Assembly: GCA_902825215.1 (NCBI GenBank)
Contig: LR782234.1
Coordinates: forward strand, 1 to 64,000
Source: Pseudomonas fluorescens
GTDB taxonomy: Bacteria; Pseudomonadota; Gammaproteobacteria; Pseudomonadales; Pseudomonadaceae
Direction: 5' to 3'
Length of the DNA: 64,000 nucleotides
Part shown: piece after piece, positions 60,284 to 64,000 of the stretch
How the letters are laid out: each line of letters opens with the position of its first letter
How positions within the stretch are numbered: position 1 is the first letter of the stretch
Program-made: the position numbers and the translations under genes
The notes under the pieces: generated by a model
Seen by the model: the letters and a program-made list of their open reading frames with translations, nothing else
What the model was told of the DNA's origin: nothing
Databases searched by the model: none

Positions 60284-60589
60284 TTATGGACCGGGTTTAC
60301 TCTCGCTCATCCACAGGATGATGGCCTGGTAATCCTCGGCACTGCAGTCCATGCACAAACCACGCGGCGGCATCGCCTTGAAACCCTGGGTCACGTGTTG
60401 CACCAGCGTCCCCATACCTTTCGCCAACCTCGGCGTCCAAGCTTCCTGATCGCCTCTTGCGGGCGCCATGGGTAGTTGGCCGGAATGACAGGCACCACAA
60501 ACACGGTTGTACACTGCTTCCGGATCCTGTGTAGCCTGTGCGCTGTAAAGCGGCATCAAGACTCCGGCAGCCAGCAGCCATTTCGTCAT
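60284..60589 (-). CDS. monoheme c5-like cytochrome
   Basis: A 101-residue exported c-type cytochrome with a signal peptide (about 1-19), one haem site CGACH at 31-35 and the Met-ligand segment KAMPPRG. A second Cys pair, CMDC near 78, is typical of the cytochrome c5 family. It is probably cotranscribed with cytochrome c4. The longer upstream frame was not used because the signal peptide begins at MTKWLLA. It is divergent from engB. Confidence 0.9.
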   Translation of the reverse strand: MTKWLLAAGVLMPLYSAQATQDPEAVYNRVCGACHSGQLPMAPARGDQEAWTPRLAKGMGTLVQHVTQGFKAMPPRGLCMDCSAEDYQAIILWMSESKPGP

Positions 60590-60780
60590 AAAACGACCTT
60601 TTCAGGGTTGAGAGCGATCTGCGTTCTAGTGCGCAATCAAGGTCCGTCGCTCTCCTGAACTTCATCCTTCGCTGGGACAAAGCACACACAAAATCTGCGG
60701 CATTATATACTGGCGTCACTGAAACGGAAGCGACACCGCGTTCCGCGCCCAATCCCGGCGCCGCCCACATCGGAAATCCC

Positions 60781-61428
60781 ATGCAACTCAAGAATCCCAT
60801 CCTCGGCCTGTGCCAACAGTCCACGTTCATGCTCAGTGCCGCCAAAGTCGATCAATGCCCTAACGACGAAGGCTTCGAAGTGGCGTTCGCCGGTCGTTCC
60901 AATGCCGGTAAATCCAGCGCATTGAACACTTTGACGCACGCCAGCCTGGCGCGGACCTCGAAAACCCCGGGTCGCACACAGCTATTGAATTTCTTCAAGC
61001 TAGACGATGATCGGCGTCTGGTCGACCTGCCGGGCTACGGTTACGCAAAAGTACCGATCCCGCTCAAGCAACATTGGCAGCGTCACCTCGAGGCTTACCT
61101 CGGTGGTCGGGAGAGTTTGAAAGGTCTGATTCTGATGATGGACATCCGCCATCCGATGACCGATTTCGACCTGCTGATGCTCGACTGGGCCGTCGCCGCT
61201 GGCATGCCGATGCACATCCTGCTGACCAAGGCTGACAAGCTCACCTATGGCGCGGCAAAAAACACGCTGCTGAAAGTGCAGTCGGAAATCCGCAAAGGCT
61301 GGGGCGACTCAATCACCATCCAGCTGTTCTCCGCGCCAAAACGCATGGGCCTGGAAGAGGCCTACACCGTCCTGGCCGACTGGATGGAACTGGCAGACAA
61401 AAACACCGAGGCCGCTGCTGCGGAGTAA
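60781..61428 (+). CDS. engB: ribosome-biogenesis GTPase EngB (YihA)
   Basis: An essential GTPase for large-subunit assembly. The 215-residue protein has all G motifs: the P-loop GRSNAGKSS at 38-46, the G2 Thr in GRTQLLN, the G3 DLPGYG and the G4 TKADK. engB is divergent from the cytochrome gene and convergent with the small RNA and polA, the same context as in P. aeruginosa and similar to that of E. coli polA-spf-yihA. Confidence 0.96.
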   Translation: MQLKNPILGLCQQSTFMLSAAKVDQCPNDEGFEVAFAGRSNAGKSSALNTLTHASLARTSKTPGRTQLLNFFKLDDDRRLVDLPGYGYAKVPIPLKQHWQRHLEAYLGGRESLKGLILMMDIRHPMTDFDLLMLDWAVAAGMPMHILLTKADKLTYGAAKNTLLKVQSEIRKGWGDSITIQLFSAPKRMGLEEAYTVLADWMELADKNTEAAAAE

Positions 61429-61436
61429 GGCGAGTT

Positions 61437-61559
61437 CAAAACTGTCTGTGGTGCTGTCAGGCAAGGCAAAGGCATCGCTAAAAAGCGGAGTTTAGGGGAC
61501 CTAAATGAGCATTTTAGCGGTGCCTTTAACGCAGCATGACGGCATCACAGCCAGTTTTG
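61437..61559. repeat. 123-bp imperfect palindrome (MITE-like)
   Basis: The outer arms (61437-61459 and 61537-61559) match at 20 of 23 bases when one is inverted. A middle arm pair, AAAGGCA-CGCTAAAA and complement, matches again at 61468-61483 and 61512-61527 with one mismatch, and TTTAGG-GGA-CCTAAA forms the tip at 61491-61505. It starts 8 bases after engB and ends 4 bases before the T-run of the small RNA. It could terminate engB or be a miniature mobile repeat. Confidence 0.75.
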
Positions 61560-61563
61560 GGGC

Positions 61564-61697
61564 AAAAAAAAGCCCCGGGATTCAGTGGGGAGGTAGAATT
61601 CCGGGGTTCAAGTTCCGAACCGCTAGGGCGGGGTTCAGATATCTGCCAACACTTAACACAACATAGGAGCATCGAAGGGCTTCACCAGCCATTCAGT
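61564..61697 (-). ncRNA. ersA: ErsA-type small RNA (Spot 42 position)
   Basis: The gap between engB and polA is where P. aeruginosa encodes the envelope-stress small RNA ErsA and E. coli encodes Spot 42. On the minus strand a promoter ends at 61701, a start near 61697 is expected, and a strong terminator (CCCCGG ... CCGGGG, then T8 at 61571-61564) gives about 134 nt, close to the known 132 nt of ErsA. In P. aeruginosa ErsA, with Hfq, represses algC and oprD. Identity is by position, promoter and length; I could not align the sequences. Confidence 0.8.
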
Positions 61698-61700
61698 ACC

Positions 61701-61728
61701 TCTGAGTGTTCGGTCGCCAGATTAGTTC
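61701..61728 (-). promoter_or_regulatory. AlgU (sigma-22)-type promoter of the small RNA
   Basis: On the minus strand GAACTA (61728-61723), a 17-bp spacer and TCAGA (61705-61701) match the AlgU/sigma-E pattern GAACTT-N16/17-TCTGA with one change in each element. ErsA of P. aeruginosa is AlgU-dependent. Confidence 0.7.
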
Positions 61729-61794
61729 AGATTTTTTTCGAAAACTTTGGAATAGCACTCAGCGTTTTCAGGTCTAAGCCCGTTTTCAAGGGGT

Positions 61795-61818
61795 TTGCCG
61801 CGACTTCGGTCGCGGCAA
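61795..61818. terminator. hairpin after polA
   Basis: A perfect 10-bp stem TTGCCGCGAC/GTCGCGGCAA with a TTCG loop, 10 bp beyond the polA stop. There is no T-run, so it is a weak terminator or an RNA-stabilising element. Confidence 0.45.
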
Positions 61819-61828
61819 GACACGCGTC

Positions 61829-64000
61829 TTAGTGCGCCTCATCCCAGTTGTTGCCCACACCCACTTCCACCAGCAACGGCACATCCAGTGTCGCCGCTTC
61901 GCTCATGTGCTGACGAATCTCGGCGCTGACCTGCTCGACCAGATCCTCACGCACCTCCAATACCAGTTCGTCGTGCACCTGCAGGATGACCCGGGCATCG
62001 AGCCCGGACGTCGCCAGCCAGTTGTCCACCGCGACCATGGCTTTTTTGATGATGTCGGCGGCGGTGCCCTGCATCGGCGCGTTGATCGCCGTACGCTCGG
62101 CGGCGGCGCGTTCCTGCGGCTTGTTCGAGTTGATCTCCGGCAAGTACAGGCGACGGCCGAAGAAGGTTTCGACGTAACCCTGATCCGCCGCCTGCGCGCG
62201 GGTGCGCTCCATGTATTCGCGAACCCCCGGATAGCGGGCGAAGTAGGTGTCGATGTAGGCCTTGGCGGTCTTGGTGTCGACACCAATGTCCTTGCCCAGT
62301 TTCTGCGCGCCCATGCCATAGATCAGGCCGAAGTTGATCGCCTTGGCGCTGCGACGCTGGTCGGAACTCACTTCATGCAGCTCGACCTTGAACACTTCGG
62401 CAGCCGTGGCGGTGTGTACGTCCAGGTTGTTGCGGAAGGCGTTCATCAGACCTTCGTCGCGGGACAGGTGCGCCATGATCCGCAGTTCGATCTGCGAATA
62501 GTCCGCCGCCAGCAGTTTGTAGCCTTTCGGCGCCACAAAAGCCTGGCGGATGCGCCGGCCTTCAGCGGTGCGCACCGGAATGTTCTGCAGGTTCGGATCG
62601 CTGGAAGACAGGCGACCGGTCGATGCCACTGCTTGATGATAGGAGGTGTGGATACGTCCCGTGCGCGGGTTGATCTGCTCCGGCAGGCGATCGGTGTAGG
62701 TGCTTTTCAGCTTGCTCATCGAACGGTGCTCCATCAGCACCTTCGGCAAGCGGTGATCGTCTTCGGCGAGTTTGGCCAGCACTTCTTCAGCGGTAGACGG
62801 CTGGCCCTTGGCAGTCTTCTTCAAGACCGGCAGGCCAAGCTTTTCGTACAGGATTACGCCCAGTTGCTTCGGTGAGCCCAAGTTGAATTCTTCGCCAGCA
62901 ATCTCGAACGCTTCGCGCTCCAGCGCGACCATCTTGTTGCCCAGCTCGATGCTCTGGATACCCAGCAGTTCGGCGTCGACAAAGGCGCCCTGACGCTCGA
63001 TGCGCGCCAGTACCGGTACCAGCGGCATCTCGATATCGGTCAGTACGCTGGCCAGGCTCGGAATGGCATTGAGTTTCTCCACCAGCGCCTGATGCAGGCG
63101 CAGGGTAATGTCGGCGTCTTCAGCGGCATACGGCCCGGCCTGTTCCAGTGCGATCTGGTCGAAGGTCAGCTGCTTGGCGCCTTTGCCGGCAATGTCCTGG
63201 AAGCTCACGGTGGTGTGGTCCAGGTATTTCAGCGCGAGGCTGTCCATGTCGTGGCGGGTCGCGGTGGAGTTGAGCACGTAGGACTCAAGCATGGTGTCGA
63301 AGGCAATTCCGCGCACGTTGATGCCTGCACTTTGATCGCCACCGATGGCGCAGTTGGCGAGGATGTTCATATCGAACTTGGCGTGCTGGCCGACTTTCAG
63401 CTTGTCCGGATCTTCGAGAATCGGTTTGAGTGCGCGCAACACGCTGTCGCGATCCAGTTGCTCCGGCACGCCGATGTACGAATGGGTCAGCGGGATATAG
63501 GCGGCTTCGTTGGCCTGTACGGCGAACGACAGACCGACCAGTTGCGCCTGCTGCGCGTCGATGCCGGTGGTTTCCGTGTCGAAGGCGAACAGCTTGGCGT
63601 TGCGCAGTTTTTCCAGCCAGACGTCAAAGCGCGCCTGATCGAGGATGGTTTCGTACGCGGCCTCAGCAGGCGCGGCGGGTGCCTCGGCGGCGGCCGCGCT
63701 GAACAGATCATGCGCGGGCGCCGGTTCGGCCGTCGCGCTGAGTTCCAGACGCTTGGCGTCGCGATCAAGGTCGTTCAGCCAGCTCTTGAATTCCAGCAGG
63801 GTGTACAGCTCGTACAGCTTGGCTGGGTCTTCCGGGCCCATCTGCAGGTCGTCGAGGCCGATATCCAGCGGCACGTCGATCTTGATGGTCGCCAATTGGT
63901 AGGAGAGGAATGCCATCTCCTTGTGCTCTTCGAGTTTGGCCGGCAGGGTCTTGGCGCCGCGAATCGGCAGAGTCGGGACGATGTCGAGGTTGGCGTACAG
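61829..64000 (-). CDS. polA: DNA polymerase I, 5' end cut by the window
   Basis: PolA fills gaps in repair and Okazaki-fragment maturation. The window holds the C-terminal 723 codons; the frame stays open to the last base, so the gene continues beyond 64000 and an ATG at 63916 is not the start. Visible parts are the end of the 5' nuclease region, the 3'-5' exonuclease domain with the FDTETT metal motif (so proofreading is likely active) and the polymerase domain with motif A DYSQIELR, motif B RRSAKAINFGLIYG and motif C VHDELV. It ends 10 bp before a hairpin. Confidence 0.97.
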   Translation of the reverse strand: MYANLDIVPTLPIRGAKTLPAKLEEHKEMAFLSYQLATIKIDVPLDIGLDDLQMGPEDPAKLYELYTLLEFKSWLNDLDRDAKRLELSATAEPAPAHDLFSAAAAEAPAAPAEAAYETILDQARFDVWLEKLRNAKLFAFDTETTGIDAQQAQLVGLSFAVQANEAAYIPLTHSYIGVPEQLDRDSVLRALKPILEDPDKLKVGQHAKFDMNILANCAIGGDQSAGINVRGIAFDTMLESYVLNSTATRHDMDSLALKYLDHTTVSFQDIAGKGAKQLTFDQIALEQAGPYAAEDADITLRLHQALVEKLNAIPSLASVLTDIEMPLVPVLARIERQGAFVDAELLGIQSIELGNKMVALEREAFEIAGEEFNLGSPKQLGVILYEKLGLPVLKKTAKGQPSTAEEVLAKLAEDDHRLPKVLMEHRSMSKLKSTYTDRLPEQINPRTGRIHTSYHQAVASTGRLSSSDPNLQNIPVRTAEGRRIRQAFVAPKGYKLLAADYSQIELRIMAHLSRDEGLMNAFRNNLDVHTATAAEVFKVELHEVSSDQRRSAKAINFGLIYGMGAQKLGKDIGVDTKTAKAYIDTYFARYPGVREYMERTRAQAADQGYVETFFGRRLYLPEINSNKPQERAAAERTAINAPMQGTAADIIKKAMVAVDNWLATSGLDARVILQVHDELVLEVREDLVEQVSAEIRQHMSEAATLDVPLLVEVGVGNNWDEAH

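Noticed and set aside
63833-63916. ATG at 63916 as the polA start
   Set aside because: The frame is open upstream to the window edge with typical PolA sequence, and the protein would lack the 5' nuclease domain.

Overview
This window is chromosomal DNA from a pseudomonad, most likely of the Pseudomonas fluorescens group. It opens at the replication origin and reads oriC-dnaA-dnaN-recF-gyrB, the standard Pseudomonas order. Coding density and G+C are high, GTG and TTG starts are common, and the genes match known Pseudomonas families throughout. Repeats of the GTGGGAGCGAGCC type and the GTTCCCACGC type (REP/REPIN elements) sit at gene ends, as is usual in this group. No tRNA, rRNA, CRISPR array, prophage or insertion sequence was seen.

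Layout. 1-562: oriC with DnaA boxes and the dnaA promoter. 563-6773: replication genes. 6852-9266: a divergent two-component pair whose sensor kinase seems to have lost its sensing domain. 9436-13846 (minus): glyQ-glyS-gmhB-plsC. 13928-15736: tag, a lipid A acyltransferase and a PilZ protein. 15740-20347 (minus): a TPR protein, then trkA, rsmB, fmt and def. 20509-23327: a LysM protein, dprA and tsaC. 23569-27184: a GNAT-type acyltransferase, a quinone oxidoreductase, hemF with an Anr-type site, and aroE. 27301-32555: a SulP transporter, a choline-binding protein, choline sulfatase and a divergent LysR regulator. 32560-36168: an NAD(P)-binding protein, a DOPA-dioxygenase-like protein, a CitMHS transporter and TerC. 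36492-40933: a Na/Pi cotransporter, an M16 peptidase and a DUF5924 membrane protein. 40988-44496: a four-gene Mce/Mla-type lipid transport operon. 44612-49100 (minus): an SpmA/SpmB-like protein, a glutamate/dicarboxylate symporter, an Ivy-like lysozyme inhibitor and two small membrane proteins. 49530-52677: algB-kinB. 52705-60589 (minus): an EAL phosphodiesterase, an AmpDh2-like amidase, a low-G+C secreted orphan, a diguanylate cyclase, an EEP-family protein, dsbA, cytochrome c4 and a c5-like cytochrome. 60781-64000: engB, a 123-bp imperfect palindrome, an ErsA/Spot 42-position small RNA with an AlgU-type promoter, and polA cut by the window end.

How the parts fit. The first third is housekeeping: replication, formylation and deformylation of Met, tRNA charging, K+ uptake, haem and shikimate synthesis. 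The 27-32 kb cluster is built to find choline-O-sulfate, cleave it and move the products. The 49-62 kb block is about the envelope and surface lifestyle: alginate regulators (AlgB/KinB), c-di-GMP synthesis and breakdown, cell-wall amidase, disulfide formation and the envelope-stress small RNA. In P. aeruginosa PAO1 the homologues of the 46-64 kb block lie on the other side of oriC, so this window joins genes from both flanks of the ancestral origin.

The most unusual signals are a field of 20 exact DnaA boxes in the first 40 kb and none in the last 24 kb, the kinase with an apparent in-frame loss of its CHASE2 domain, the large palindrome abutting the small-RNA terminator, and a 705-bp non-coding stretch upstream of the symporter with a strong terminator hairpin.
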